The notes: generated from the sequence alone by a model not told the origin. A stretch of DNA of 64,000 nucleotides from Eggerthellaceae bacterium (GCA_910575165.1 CAJTDS010000013.1:1-64000), one strand, 5' to 3'. Numbered from the stretch's first letter, positions 24,774-37,029 are shown. A program made the numbers and translations.

Positions 24774-25985
24774 ATGCTCACGCGAGAGGCGTACACCGAG
24801 GCGGCGGCACGGGTTCGGGAGGTGACGCTGGAGACCAAGCTGGTGTACAGCCCCTTCTACAGCGAGCAGAGCGGCGCCAACGTGTACCTGAAGCCGGAAA
24901 ACCTGCAGCGCACCGGCGCCTACAAGGTGCGCGGGGCCTACTACAAGATATCCACGCTCTCCGAAGAGGAGCGCGAGCGCGGCCTGGTGACGGCCAGTGC
25001 CGGCAACCATGCCCAGGGCGTGGCCTACGCCGCGCAGCAGTTCGGCGCGCGGGCGGTTATCTGCATGCCGGTCACCACCCCCTATATAAAGGTGGAGCGC
25101 ACCCGGGCGCTGGGGGCGGAAGTGGTGCTGGTGGGCGACGTGTACGACGAGGCCTACGAGGCCGCCTGCCGTCTGGCGCAGGAGGAGGGGCTCACCATGG
25201 TGCACCCCTTCAACGATCTGGCGGTGGCCACGGGCCAGGGCACCATTGCCATGGAGATCGTGCAGGAGCAGCCGCTCATCGACGTGATCGTGGTGCCCAT
25301 CGGCGGAGGCGGCCTTGCGGCGGGGGTGTCCACCCTGGCCAAGCTCCTGAACCCGCGCATCCGGGTGGTAGGCGTGGAGCCGGCCGGCGCCGCCTGCATG
25401 AGGGCCTCGCTTGAGGCCGGCCAGGTGGTGAAGCTGCCCTCCGTGTCCACCATCGCCGACGGCACCGCGGTGCAGGAGCCGGGCGACCAGGTGTTTCCCT
25501 ACATCCGCGACAACGTGGACGAGATCGTGTGCGTGGAGGACGGCGAACTCATCGGCGCGTTTCTGGACATGGTGGAGAACCACAAGATGATCGTGGAGAA
25601 CTCCGGGCTTCTGTCCGTGGCTGCGCTGAAGCACCTGGACGTGGCCGGCAAGAACGTGGCCTGCGTGCTCTCCGGCGGCAACATGGACGTGATCACCATG
25701 TCGTCGGTGGTGCAGCATGGGCTCATCCAGCGCGACCGCGTGTTCACCGTGAGCGCTCTTCTGCCCGATCGCCCCGGCCAGCTGCTGCTGGTGGCCCAGA
25801 CCATCGCCCAGGCAAACGGCAACGTCATCCGCCTGGACCACAACCAGTTCGTCTCCACCAACCGCAACGCCGCCGTGGAGCTGCGCGTGACCGTGGAGGC
25901 CTTCGGGCCCGACCACAAGCAGGCAATCATCGATGCGCTGCGCGCTGTGGGCATCGATTCCCAGGTGGTCACCACGCAGCTGTGA
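24774..25985 (+). CDS. ilvA: Threonine ammonia-lyase with C-terminal ACT domain
   Basis: PLP enzyme converting threonine to 2-oxobutanoate and ammonia, first step toward isoleucine. The PLP lysine is in GAYKVRGAYYK (about residue 45-55 of 403) and the phosphate loop is PIGGGGLAAGV. A single ACT-like domain (about 325-403, DRPGQLLLVAQTIAQANGNV) suggests allosteric control. This short form also occurs in catabolic TdcB-like enzymes, so biosynthetic or catabolic use is open. ATG 24774 has GAGG seven bases upstream. TAGAAT at 24722-24727 is a likely -10. Confidence 0.92.
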   Translation: MLTREAYTEAAARVREVTLETKLVYSPFYSEQSGANVYLKPENLQRTGAYKVRGAYYKISTLSEEERERGLVTASAGNHAQGVAYAAQQFGARAVICMPVTTPYIKVERTRALGAEVVLVGDVYDEAYEAACRLAQEEGLTMVHPFNDLAVATGQGTIAMEIVQEQPLIDVIVVPIGGGGLAAGVSTLAKLLNPRIRVVGVEPAGAACMRASLEAGQVVKLPSVSTIADGTAVQEPGDQVFPYIRDNVDEIVCVEDGELIGAFLDMVENHKMIVENSGLLSVAALKHLDVAGKNVACVLSGGNMDVITMSSVVQHGLIQRDRVFTVSALLPDRPGQLLLVAQTIAQANGNVIRLDHNQFVSTNRNAAVELRVTVEAFGPDHKQAIIDALRAVGIDSQVVTTQL

Positions 25986-26055
25986 GTCGCTTGCACTATA
26001 CTGGTGCCAAGCATTGCTTCGCCGAACCGTTTCCGCCAGAAGGAAGGGCGCTACC

Positions 26056-26895
26056 ATGACCACGACCATCGACCCGGTGTTCACCCCGGAAGTGCTGCAG
26101 GCCTCGCAGCTGATCGAGGACTCCTTCGACTGGGGCAGCCTACCCCAGGAAATGGTGGGGCTGCAGGGCAAGGTGGACAAGAAGGCCCAGACCGCGGCCA
26201 TCATCCTGGCCGGCGGAACCGGCGAGCGCTTCGGGCGCGACGGCGGCAAGCAGCTGGTCGAGATCGCGGGCAAGCCTATCCTTACCTGGTCGGCCGAGGC
26301 CTTCGATGCCGTGGGGGACGTGGGGCTGATCGTGGTGGTGTGCCCCGAGGAGCGCCAGAGCGAGTACCTGGTGCGCGCCATCGACCCCTTCCCGTTCGTC
26401 ACCCCCATCGTGGTGGCTCCGGCAGGTCCCACGCGTCAGGAGTCGGCCTTCTCGGGGCTGGAGTTCGTCCCCGAGCAGTTCGAGTACGTGGCGCTGCACG
26501 ACGGTGCCCGGCCGCTTGTCACCCCCGAGCTCATCGAGCACACCATCGCCACGCTGAAGGGCAACGTGGACTGCGACGGGGCGGTGGTGGCCCATCCGGC
26601 CGTGGACACGCTGAAGGTCATCGAGAACGGCTTCATCGTGGGCACCCCCGACCGGCGCGTGTTCTGGAACGCCCAGACCCCGCAGGTGTTCCGTGCGGGC
26701 ATCTACCGGCGAGCCCACGCCAGCGCCCTTTCCGACGGCTTCGTGGGCACCGACGACTCGTCGCTCATCGAGCGGCTGGGCGGCCGGGTGCGCGTGGTGG
26801 AGGGCAAGCGCGACAACATCAAGCTGACGGTGCCCGAGGACTACCTGCTGCTGGCCGCCGCCGTGCGCCAGCGCTACGCCCAGGGAGGGGAGTAA
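26056..26895 (+). CDS. ispD: 2-C-methyl-D-erythritol 4-phosphate cytidylyltransferase (IspD)
   Basis: Third step of the MEP isoprenoid route, activating MEP with CTP. The nucleotide loop is IILAGGTGERFG (canonical LAAGxGxRMG), with LHDGARPLV and KLTVPEDYLLLAAA later. The 279-residue product has about 45 extra residues before this core, from MTTTIDPVFTP to DKKAQT, without a recognised motif; AGGAAGGG directly before ATG 26056 supports that start. It lies three bases from ispF, a common pairing. Confidence 0.93.
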   Translation: MTTTIDPVFTPEVLQASQLIEDSFDWGSLPQEMVGLQGKVDKKAQTAAIILAGGTGERFGRDGGKQLVEIAGKPILTWSAEAFDAVGDVGLIVVVCPEERQSEYLVRAIDPFPFVTPIVVAPAGPTRQESAFSGLEFVPEQFEYVALHDGARPLVTPELIEHTIATLKGNVDCDGAVVAHPAVDTLKVIENGFIVGTPDRRVFWNAQTPQVFRAGIYRRAHASALSDGFVGTDDSSLIERLGGRVRVVEGKRDNIKLTVPEDYLLLAAAVRQRYAQGGE

Positions 26896-26898
26896 GCC

Positions 26899-27411
26899 AT
26901 GGGAAGCGATGCCTTGGAAGCCCTCGGCGGCCTGCGCGTGGGCCAGGGCTACGACGTCCATGCGCTTGCGGAAGGGCGCAAGCTCATCTTGGGCGGCGTG
27001 GAGATTCCCCATGTCAAGGGGTTGCTCGGCCATTCCGACGCCGACGTTTTGGCCCATGCGATCTCCGATGCGCTGCTGGGCGCCATCCGCGGCGGCGACA
27101 TCGGCAAGCTCTTCCCCGATACCGACCCGGCCTATGCGGGGGCCGACTCTCTGAAGCTGCTGGCGGCCGTGGCGGCCAAGGTGCGCGAGGAGGGCTACCG
27201 TATCCTGGACGTGGACAGTGTCGTGGCCGCCCAGGCCCCCAAGCTTTCGCCCTACCGCGAGCAGATGCGCGAGAACCTGGCCCGGGCCATGGGCATCCCG
27301 GTGGAAAGCGTGGGCGTGAAGGCCACCACCACCGAGCGCTTGGGTTTCGAGGGGCGCGAGGAGGGCATCTCGGCCAGCGCCGTGGCCCTGTGCCTGCGAT
27401 GTAGCGACTAG
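26899..27411 (+). CDS. ispF: 2-C-methyl-D-erythritol 2,4-cyclodiphosphate synthase (IspF)
   Basis: Cyclises CDP-ME 2-phosphate to MEcPP with loss of CMP; trimeric zinc enzyme. The zinc ligands sit in GYDVHAL (Asp and His) and [25 protein letters not shown] and [17 protein letters not shown] near the end are family-typical. 170 residues, slightly longer than usual because of a short N-terminal lead. It follows ispD in one unit; cysS follows 45 bases later. Confidence 0.95.
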   Translation: MGSDALEALGGLRVGQGYDVHALAEGRKLILGGVEIPHVKGLLGHSDADVLAHAISDALLGAIRGGDIGKLFPDTDPAYAGADSLKLLAAVAAKVREEGYRILDVDSVVAAQAPKLSPYREQMRENLARAMGIPVESVGVKATTTERLGFEGREEGISASAVALCLRCSD

Positions 27412-27456
27412 CCCCGCACCCGTCAGTTGAGATTATCGGCAGAAAGGCCCGACTCC

Positions 27457-28965
<1,509 letters not shown>

Positions 28966-28997
28966 CGACTTTTTTTGGCGGCGTGAAAGTTTCTTAG

Positions 28998-29233
28998 GCG
29001 GGGGAAGCGCGGGGCGAAGGCCCCGTCGCTTGTCCTCGCTTCGCGCGGTTGCGGCGGGTCGGGACCTCTCGCCGCTGCGGAATCGCGTCGGGACCTTCGC
29101 CCCGCGCTTCCCCCGCGTGCGGGTTTCTGGCGCTCCTGCCGCCTTCCCTGCTCCGTGCCGCTATGACGGGTCTGGGCCTCTCGCCGCTGCGGAATCGTGT
29201 CGGAACCGCAGCCCCGAACTTCCGCCGCGTGCG
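28998..29233. repeat. Repeat-rich spacer: 23-bp inverted repeat plus degenerate direct repeats
   Basis: The 23 bases at 28998-29020 are exactly complementary to 29094-29116, with 73 bases between. Starting at 29056 a segment of about 67 bases recurs at 29168 (112 bases on) with scattered differences; both contain CTCTCGCCGCTGCGGAATCG or its T variant. No gene is seen in this 270-base gap. It resembles an intergenic repeat element rather than a coding remnant. Confidence 0.7.
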
Positions 29234-29240
29234 GCTCTCT

Positions 29241-30482
29241 CTATCGCTGCCAGACTTGGTCTTCGGGGCGTGAGGGGGTGCTGAGGAAGTCGCCGGGGGA
29301 GAGGGGCTCTTCCGCATCGATCGAGTAGACGTCCCCGGTTCGGTTCGCGACGGCGACGTCAACGGGCCGGGGATGGGCGTCTTCGGGAGAAGGCGCGGGG
29401 TGCCAGCGGATGTTTCGGGCCGTGATGGCGAAGGGGGGCCGGCCGGGGGAGAGCGCCTGGAGCTCGTCCCCTTCGAAGATGCGGTTCTGGCAGCGTAGGC
29501 GCACGCGGTAGGGGCCGTCGCCTTCGCATTCCAAAACGGTGCCGGCGTGCAGCCGCTCCTTCAGGTACCCGTCCCGTTCGGGCGACTGGGTGGCGCGGCC
29601 GAAGTAGAAACCGGTGCTGTAGGGGCGGTGCGATACGGCGTTCAACTGGTCTTTTACCGACGAAGGGTCGGCGCCGTCCAGCACTGCCCGGTAGGCGGCC
29701 ACCACGTTTGCCACGTAGAAGGCCCGCTTGTTGCGTCCTTCCAGCTTGATGGAGTCCACCCCGGCCTCGGCCAGTTCTCCCAAATGTTCGATCATGCACA
29801 GGTCCTGGGCGTTCATGACGTAGCTGCCGAAATCGTCCTCCTCCACGCTCATAGCAACGCCCGGCCGTGTCTCCTCCACCACTGCGTAGTTCCAGCGGCA
29901 GGGCTGGGCGCAGGCGCCTTGGTTGCCGCTGCGGCCCGTCATCGCCGTGCTTAAAAGACATCGGCCCGACACCGCCATGCACATGGCTCCGTGGGCGAAG
30001 GTCTCTATCTCCAGGTCGGCGGGGGCGTCGCGGCGCAGGCGCGCGATCTCGTCTAGCGACAGCTCCCGGGCGCACACGACGCGGCTCGCCCCCAGATCGT
30101 GCCACATGCGGGCTGCTTCGGCGTTGGCCACCGAGGCCTGGGTGCTCACGTGAAGGCTCACCTCGGGTGCGTAGCGTTTCGCCAGCGAGAACGCTCCCAA
30201 GTCGCTTACGATGAACGCGTCGGCTCCTGCCTCGGCCAGCGCCTTCAGGTAGGAGGGCAGCTCGTCCAGGTCGTGTCCGTGCATGAGCGTGTTCAGCGTC
30301 ACGTGGACAGCGACGCCGCGCTCGTGGGCGTAGCTCACCGCGGCGGGAATCTGGTCGAGGGAGAAGTTGTCGGCCCGGGCGCGCATGCCGAAGCGGTCCG
30401 CCGCCAGATACACCGCATCGGCGCCGAACCGTATCGCCGTCTCAAGCTGGGCTTGCCCGCCCGCCGGTGCCAGAAGCTCCAT
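29241..30482 (-). CDS. Peptidase U32 family protein (TrhP/RlhA-like)
   Basis: 413-residue U32 protein. The family signature ETFAHGAMCMAVSGRCLLS is present, followed by CAQPCRW; the N-terminus MELLAPAGG...QLETAIRFGADAVYL matches a TIM-barrel-like start. Though called peptidases, U32 members such as TrhP and RlhA act in hydroxylation of tRNA or rRNA bases, so RNA modification is at least as likely as proteolysis. ATG 30482 is the normal family start, with AAAGGAT upstream. The last roughly 60 residues hold a beta-rich tail. Confidence 0.88.
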   Translation of the reverse strand: MELLAPAGGQAQLETAIRFGADAVYLAADRFGMRARADNFSLDQIPAAVSYAHERGVAVHVTLNTLMHGHDLDELPSYLKALAEAGADAFIVSDLGAFSLAKRYAPEVSLHVSTQASVANAEAARMWHDLGASRVVCARELSLDEIARLRRDAPADLEIETFAHGAMCMAVSGRCLLSTAMTGRSGNQGACAQPCRWNYAVVEETRPGVAMSVEEDDFGSYVMNAQDLCMIEHLGELAEAGVDSIKLEGRNKRAFYVANVVAAYRAVLDGADPSSVKDQLNAVSHRPYSTGFYFGRATQSPERDGYLKERLHAGTVLECEGDGPYRVRLRCQNRIFEGDELQALSPGRPPFAITARNIRWHPAPSPEDAHPRPVDVAVANRTGDVYSIDAEEPLSPGDFLSTPSRPEDQVWQR

Positions 30483-30579
30483 CGCCGCCAATCCTTTCCA
30501 CGAAACAGTTCCGTGCATGATAGCAGACCCCCGCCCCGCGATAGCGAACCGTCGCGCTGATAGCGCTTTGACCCCGCAC

Positions 30580-30708
30580 CCTTTCCGCTCGCGCCTCCTT
30601 CTCCCGTCATTTCGCCATCCCCGCTGCTTCTCCTAGCGCCCTCCTTCTCCCGCCATCCCGCCATCCCGCCGCCCCCGCCATCCCCATCGTTCCCTCAATC
30701 CGTGCCAC
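30580..30708. repeat. Pyrimidine-rich low-complexity stretch
   Basis: C/T-rich sequence dominated by CCATCCC and CTCCTTCTCCCG words, several times repeated in tandem. No gene seen. It sits just before the 30-bp tandem repeat in the same spacer. Confidence 0.55.
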
Positions 30709-30829
30709 TTTTTCGTCGGATGCGCAGCAGCGGCTCGATTTTTCTTCGCCGAGTGCGCTGCGGCTTGGTTCTTCTTGCCGGATGCGCAGCAGCTTGATTC
30801 TTCTCGCCGGATGCGCTTCGGCGGCGCAA
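30709..30829. repeat. Four tandem units of 29-32 bp
   Basis: Units begin at about 30709, 30739, 30769 and 30798, each like TTCTTCTTGCCGGATGCGCA plus GCAGCTTGA. Copies differ by several bases and length is not always a multiple of three, so it is not clearly coding. No unique spacers, so not CRISPR. Confidence 0.75.
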
Positions 30830-30958
30830 TCAAAACGCAATATCTTCCCAATGGTGCCTCGATGCCAGTTCAAGGCCCCTTTCCCTACAATGAGGAATCA
30901 GGTTAAGATGCGACACCTCAGGCGGTGCGGTATGCGCCGGTGAGAGAAGGGACTGGCT

Positions 30959-32263
30959 ATGAAGAGGGGCAAGACGATTGTGCTGTGGGCCGCTGCGGCG
31001 GCGATGACGGTAGGGGCTCTTGGCGCCCTCGGGTGCGCCCAGCCCAGCGGCGAGGGGGCCTCGGCGGTGGACGCTTCGGCCGAGGCGCAGGCGGGAACCG
31101 TGGAGTACTGGGCTCAGAAGTATCCCGACCAGTACAACTCCATTTTCACGAACAAAACGCGCGACGGCGTTACCCACGGCCACGATGCTCTGGTGAGCAT
31201 CTGCGAGGCGCCCGTGGTGCGCGTGCCGGTGGGTTCCGGCGCCTTCTTGCAGGACGACGAGGGCCACTTCCTCATCGACGGCTTCACCTACGATGCCGAA
31301 AGCGGCAACTACATCATCTCCACTACGGGCAACCCTGCGGACAACGGCATCTACCAAAGCTGCGTAGCGTGCAAGAGCTCGCGGTTCAACGAGCTGTACG
31401 CCCAAAATCCGCTGGGGGCGTTCACCGAAGGATATACCGCCGAGGCGGCGGCTGTCGTGGACAAGCAGTACTGGGACTGCGCCATGTGCCATAGCGACGA
31501 GCCGGGCCAGTCGCTGGGTGCAAACGGCGTGTACTTCACCGCTATGCTAGGCGATCGCGGCCAGGACATCTCGGCCGGGGATGCGGCCTGCGGCCAGTGC
31601 CATAACAGCTTCGACTACGAGCGCATGGTGACCGCGGGCGACGACATCTACAGCTTCGACCCGTACCGCTACGGCTTCGATGCCGACTCGCTGCTGCGCG
31701 CGGCCTTGGAGGACGGGCTGCAGGGCGTTGACGAGGAATCGGGCGTAGAGGAGGTCATGGTGTTCCATCCCGAGTTCGAGTTCTTCCAGAACAGCGTCCA
31801 CGACTCCATGGGGCTCGACTGCACCTCGTGCCATATGCCCAAGACGGTAAACGCCGACGGCGAGCAGTTCACGAACCACGATGCGAGCGCGAGCCCGCTT
31901 GAGAACCCCGATGCGCTGGCCGTGTGCCTGGGGTGCCATCAGTCCCAGGGCATAACCGATGCCGACGCCATGGTGAAGATGGTGAGGGGCAAGCAGGCCG
32001 AGGCGGCTCAAGCCGAGGTCTCCCTGACCGGGAAGCTGGAAAAGCTCAAGGACGCCATCGCCGACGCCAAGGCCGCCGGCGCGACGGACGAATCGCTTGC
32101 CCAGGCCCGCGACGCCTACACGAAGGCCTACTACTACCTGAACTACGTGACCGGCCGCTACGCCGACGACGGGGTGAAGGTGGCGCACAACCCGGTGGGC
32201 ACCTTCGACTATCTCTCCCGAGCCGATCGACTGACCGATGATGCACTGGCATCGCTGAGCTAG
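30959..32263 (+). CDS. nrfA: Pentaheme cytochrome c nitrite reductase NrfA
   Basis: Reduces nitrite to ammonium with six electrons outside the membrane. The catalytic heme motif CVACK (Cys 135) has the Lys ligand unique to NrfA; four CXXCH motifs follow at Cys 174, 211, 288 and 323. A signal peptide with lipobox (GALGCAQP) indicates lipid anchoring. 434 residues is normal. No NrfH quinol dehydrogenase gene adjoins it, so the electron donor is not evident. A heme-motif histidine kinase and response regulator follow about 100 bases on. TACAAT at 30886-30891 may be the -10. Confidence 0.94.
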   Translation: MKRGKTIVLWAAAAAMTVGALGALGCAQPSGEGASAVDASAEAQAGTVEYWAQKYPDQYNSIFTNKTRDGVTHGHDALVSICEAPVVRVPVGSGAFLQDDEGHFLIDGFTYDAESGNYIISTTGNPADNGIYQSCVACKSSRFNELYAQNPLGAFTEGYTAEAAAVVDKQYWDCAMCHSDEPGQSLGANGVYFTAMLGDRGQDISAGDAACGQCHNSFDYERMVTAGDDIYSFDPYRYGFDADSLLRAALEDGLQGVDEESGVEEVMVFHPEFEFFQNSVHDSMGLDCTSCHMPKTVNADGEQFTNHDASASPLENPDALAVCLGCHQSQGITDADAMVKMVRGKQAEAAQAEVSLTGKLEKLKDAIADAKAAGATDESLAQARDAYTKAYYYLNYVTGRYADDGVKVAHNPVGTFDYLSRADRLTDDALASLS

Positions 32264-32361
32264 GGCGGAAGGAAAGCGGGTATACTTTTCGGGCGCGGGG
32301 CCGATGGGGCCTCTGCGCCCGAGGCGCGTTTCGATGCTGGAAGAGGAAAAGGGGTGAGGAC

Positions 32362-33838
<1,477 letters not shown>

Positions 33839-33858
<20 letters not shown>

Positions 33859-34561
33859 CGACGACGATGGACTGCGCCGGGCGCTCTCCATCATGCTGGA
33901 GGGTGCAGGATGGCGGGTTATCAGCGCCTCCGGCGGCGCCGAGGCGGTGGAGGCGGCGCGGTGCAACGCGGTGGAGTGCGCCGTGCTCGACGTGATGATG
34001 CCGGGCATGGACGGCTTCGAGCTGTGCGATCGACTGCGGCGCCTCGATGCCGACATGGGCATCCTCATGCTCTCGGCGAAGCACGACATCGTTGACAAGA
34101 AGCAGGGCTTCCGCGCCGGCGCCGACGACTACCTGGCGAAGCCCTTCGACGAGGACGAGCTGATCCTGCGCGTGGGGGCTCTCCTGCGCCGACGTAGCCG
34201 AAGCGCCCCGGCACCCGCCGCCGGCGCGCCCTCGCCCGACGAGGGGACTGCGGAGCGGGAAGGGGTCATCCGAGCGGCGGGCCTTGCCATCGACCTTGAC
34301 CGTGCCCGGGTGACGCGCTCGGGAGCCCCCGTGCAGCTTACGCGCAAGGAGTTCGACATCCTGGTGCTGCTGGCGCAGCGGCCGGGCTCGGTGTTCACCA
34401 AGTCGGACATCGTGGCGGCCGTGTGGGGTGACGAGTACCAGGGCGGCGCTATCAGCGTGCCCACCTACATACGCCATCTGCGCACGAAGCTGGAGGACGA
34501 CCCGGCCCGCCCCAAGGTCATCCAGACGGTCTTCGGGTTCGGCTACAAGCTGGGGGATTGA
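33839..34561 (+). CDS. OmpR-family response regulator
   Basis: Partner of the heme-motif kinase. The receiver has VVDDDDG, phospho-Asp in AVLDVMMPGMDG, and Lys in DYLAKPFDEDEL. The C-terminal winged helix spans about residues 155-240 with LTRKEFDILVLLAQ and VIQTVFGFGYKLGD. 240 residues, normal. ATG 33839 lies inside the kinase gene end with AGGAGGGG-like AAAGGAGG upstream, so translation is coupled. nrfA is a natural but unproven target. Confidence 0.93.
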
Positions 34562-34574
34562 GCGAAGCGCGCTC

Positions 34575-34618
34575 GGAAAAAAGAAGACCCGCAAGCCGCC
34601 AGGGCTCGCGGGCCTTCT
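34575..34618. terminator. Terminator between the convergent regulator and mrp genes
   Basis: GAAGACCCGCAAGCC pairs imperfectly with GGGCTCGCGGGCCTTC. On the minus strand a T-run follows (plus AAAAAA at 34577-34582), so it chiefly ends the mrp transcript. Confidence 0.7.
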
Positions 34619-34643
34619 GTGCGTTCGGCGACGTAATCGGCGC

Positions 34644-35498
34644 TTACGCCTTCGCGTCGGCCATGGCCACATGGGCCTCGATGGCGGCCACGATGGGATC
34701 GAGCTGTGCTTCGGCGTCGTACTTCTCCACCTGGCCCTCGTCGCACAGGCGCGCGAAGGCGGGATCCATCGGCAGGGTGGCGTAGGCCGGGATGTTGTAG
34801 CGCTCGGCCACGGCCGCTCCTTGCGGGTCGCCGAAGATGAAGTGCTTCTTGCCGCACTCGTCGCAGGTGTAGTAGGCCATGTTCTCCACCAGGCCGATGA
34901 CGCTCACGTCCATGTTGTGGGCCAGGTTCACGGCCTTGCCCACGATCATGGCCACCAGCTCCTGCGGGGCGGACACGGTGACGATGCCGTCCACGGGCAG
35001 CGACTGGAACACGGTGAGCAGCACGTCGGAGGTTCCCGGAGGCATGTCCACGAACAGGTAGTCCACATCGCCCCAGTTGGTCTCGCCCCAGAACTGCTGG
35101 ATGGCGCTGGTGACCACGGGGCCGCGCCAGGCCACGGGCATGTCTCCCTGGGGGAGCATCAGATTGGTGGACATCACCTTGATGCCGCTGTCGGTCACGG
35201 CCGGGTTGATGCCGTCGGCATCGGCGCTCAGGTGCCCCTTGACGCCGAAGGTCTTGGGGATGGACGGTCCGGTGATATCGGCGTCCAGAATGCCCACGCT
35301 GTAGCCGCGCTTGCGCATCTGGCTGGCAAGCAGGCTGGTCACGAGCGATTTGCCCACGCCGCCCTTGCCGGACACCACGCCGATGACGTGCTTGATGTTG
35401 GTGCGGGCGTTGACGGGCAGCGTCTTCGGGCCGCTCTGGCGCTCGCCGCATCCTTCCACGCCGCAGCTTCCACACTGATGGCTGCACTCTTCTGCCAT
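34644..35498 (-). CDS. Mrp/ApbC-family iron-sulfur carrier ATPase
   Basis: P-loop ATPase thought to carry [4Fe-4S] clusters to client enzymes. The deviant Walker A is GKGGVGKS, with LDADITGPS and FVDMPPGTSD. A Cys-rich N-terminus (CSHQCGSCGVEGC) resembles archaeal and Nbp35-like members, and the cluster-bridging CXXC is in YYTCDECGKK. 284 residues. AGGAGGGG precedes ATG 35498, so the longer N-terminal frame is rejected. Clients could include the Fe-S-rich reductases nearby. Confidence 0.92.
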   Translation of the reverse strand: MAEECSHQCGSCGVEGCGERQSGPKTLPVNARTNIKHVIGVVSGKGGVGKSLVTSLLASQMRKRGYSVGILDADITGPSIPKTFGVKGHLSADADGINPAVTDSGIKVMSTNLMLPQGDMPVAWRGPVVTSAIQQFWGETNWGDVDYLFVDMPPGTSDVLLTVFQSLPVDGIVTVSAPQELVAMIVGKAVNLAHNMDVSVIGLVENMAYYTCDECGKKHFIFGDPQGAAVAERYNIPAYATLPMDPAFARLCDEGQVEKYDAEAQLDPIVAAIEAHVAMADAKA

Positions 35499-35683
35499 GA
35501 AAACCCCTCCTCTGTGTACGGGTCTCTCGAATCGGACCAACCGTGGGACTTGCGTCGGCTTGGCCCGAAGTGTCCGCCCGCGGGCGGCTCGTCTGGTATC
35601 ATCGCGCATCATAGGATAGCGCGGTCCCCAGCGGCCGAATCCCCGGCGAAAGCACGAAAGAACCAGGAAGCGGGAGGTCCCCC

Positions 35684-36979
35684 ATGCTCTTCGAACGCAT
35701 CGGTATCATAGACGAGAACTTCGCGTTCCGGAAGGACTGCTGGGTAGGCGTCACTGGCGACCGCATAGACTACGTGGGTCCGTGTCCGCCTAAAGACCCC
35801 GAGCGGTACGGGCAGCGCTACGACGGCGCCGGAAAGCTCATGATCCCCGCCTTCTACGACGCCCATGCCCATGCGCCCATGACGCTGCTGCGCGGTTACG
35901 CCGAGAACCTGCCGCTGCAGTCGTGGCTGTTCGACCGCGTGTTTCCCTTCGAGGCGAAGATTACGGCCGAGGACTGCTACTGGGCCACGCTTCTGGCCTG
36001 CGCCGAAATGGCGCGCTACGGCGTGGTGAGCTTCTCGGACATGTACTACCACATGCAGGAGGGCGCGCGCGCCGCTTTGGACGCGGGGCTTAAGATGAAC
36101 CTGTCCGACACGCTCATCGCGGGCAACGGCGAGAGCCTGTTCGACCTGCCGCTGTCCACGCAAAACGACCGCCTGCTCGAGCGATGGCAGGGCGCGGGCG
36201 ACGGGCGCATCGTGGTGGACTGCAATGTCCATGCCGAGTACACCTCGCACCCCGGCGCCGTGCGGCAGATCATCGACTTCGCCCGCGAGCACGGCCTGCG
36301 CATGCAGGTGCATATGTCCGAAACGCAGCTGGAAGTCGAGGAGTGCCGCCAACGCCACGGTGGCCTCTCCCCGGTGCAGTACTTCGACGAGCTGGGCATG
36401 TTCGAGCTGCCCACCACTGCCGCCCACTGCGTGTGGGTGACCGACGAGGACATGGACATTCTCGCCCGCAAAGGGGTGTTCGTGGCCGCCAACCCCGCCA
36501 GCAACCTGAAGCTGGGAAGCGGCATCGCCCCCTACGGCGCCATGCTCGAGCGCGGCGTGCGCCTGTGCCTGGGAACCGATGGCATGGCCTCGAACAACAA
36601 CCACGACATGATGCAGGACATGTATCTGCTGGCCTTGCTGCCGAAGGGCGCAACCCACAACCCGGCGGTGCTCACGCCCGTCGAGGCGCTGCGGGCCGCC
36701 ACGCGCACCGGCGCGCTGTCCCAGGGGCGCGACGACTGCGGTCATCTGGTTCCGGGCGCGAAGGCCGACCTGGCCGTGCTCGACGTGAGCGGCCCGTCCT
36801 GGGCCCCCTTCACCGACCCGCTCGTCAACCTTGTCTACTCCGGCCACGGCGGCGACGTGTGCCTGACCTTGTGCGACGGGTGCGTGGTCTACCGGGACGG
36901 CGCGTGGCCCACCATCGACGTGGAGCGGGCGAAGGCGGAGGTTGCATCGCGCACGGTCCGCATCATCGCCGAGCTGTAG
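35684..36979 (+). CDS. mtaD: 5-methylthioadenosine/S-adenosylhomocysteine deaminase-type amidohydrolase
   Basis: Metal-dependent deaminase of the amidohydrolase superfamily. Metal ligands are visible in DAHAHAP, VHMSETQLE, TAAHCVW and LGTDGMASNN, the order and spacing of MtaD/SAH deaminase proteins. 431 residues, normal. The related atrazine- and guanine-type enzymes share these motifs, so substrate is inferred from overall likeness. GGGAGG precedes the ATG. The gene stands as a single transcription unit before the aminotransferase. Confidence 0.85.
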   Translation: MLFERIGIIDENFAFRKDCWVGVTGDRIDYVGPCPPKDPERYGQRYDGAGKLMIPAFYDAHAHAPMTLLRGYAENLPLQSWLFDRVFPFEAKITAEDCYWATLLACAEMARYGVVSFSDMYYHMQEGARAALDAGLKMNLSDTLIAGNGESLFDLPLSTQNDRLLERWQGAGDGRIVVDCNVHAEYTSHPGAVRQIIDFAREHGLRMQVHMSETQLEVEECRQRHGGLSPVQYFDELGMFELPTTAAHCVWVTDEDMDILARKGVFVAANPASNLKLGSGIAPYGAMLERGVRLCLGTDGMASNNNHDMMQDMYLLALLPKGATHNPAVLTPVEALRAATRTGALSQGRDDCGHLVPGAKADLAVLDVSGPSWAPFTDPLVNLVYSGHGGDVCLTLCDGCVVYRDGAWPTIDVERAKAEVASRTVRIIAEL

Positions 36980-37023
36980 GGCCGTTTCGAAAGCCGTCGG
37001 CCCGGTGCGACCCGCAGCGGCGG

Positions 37024-37029
37024 TATACT
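37024..37029 (+). promoter_or_regulatory. -10 box for the aminotransferase gene
   Basis: TATACT within GCGGTATACTTG, about 80 bases before the ATG. No clear -35. Confidence 0.35.

Noticed and set aside
30709-30829. CRISPR array
   Set aside because: Units are contiguous and degenerate with no unique spacers, and no cas genes are present.
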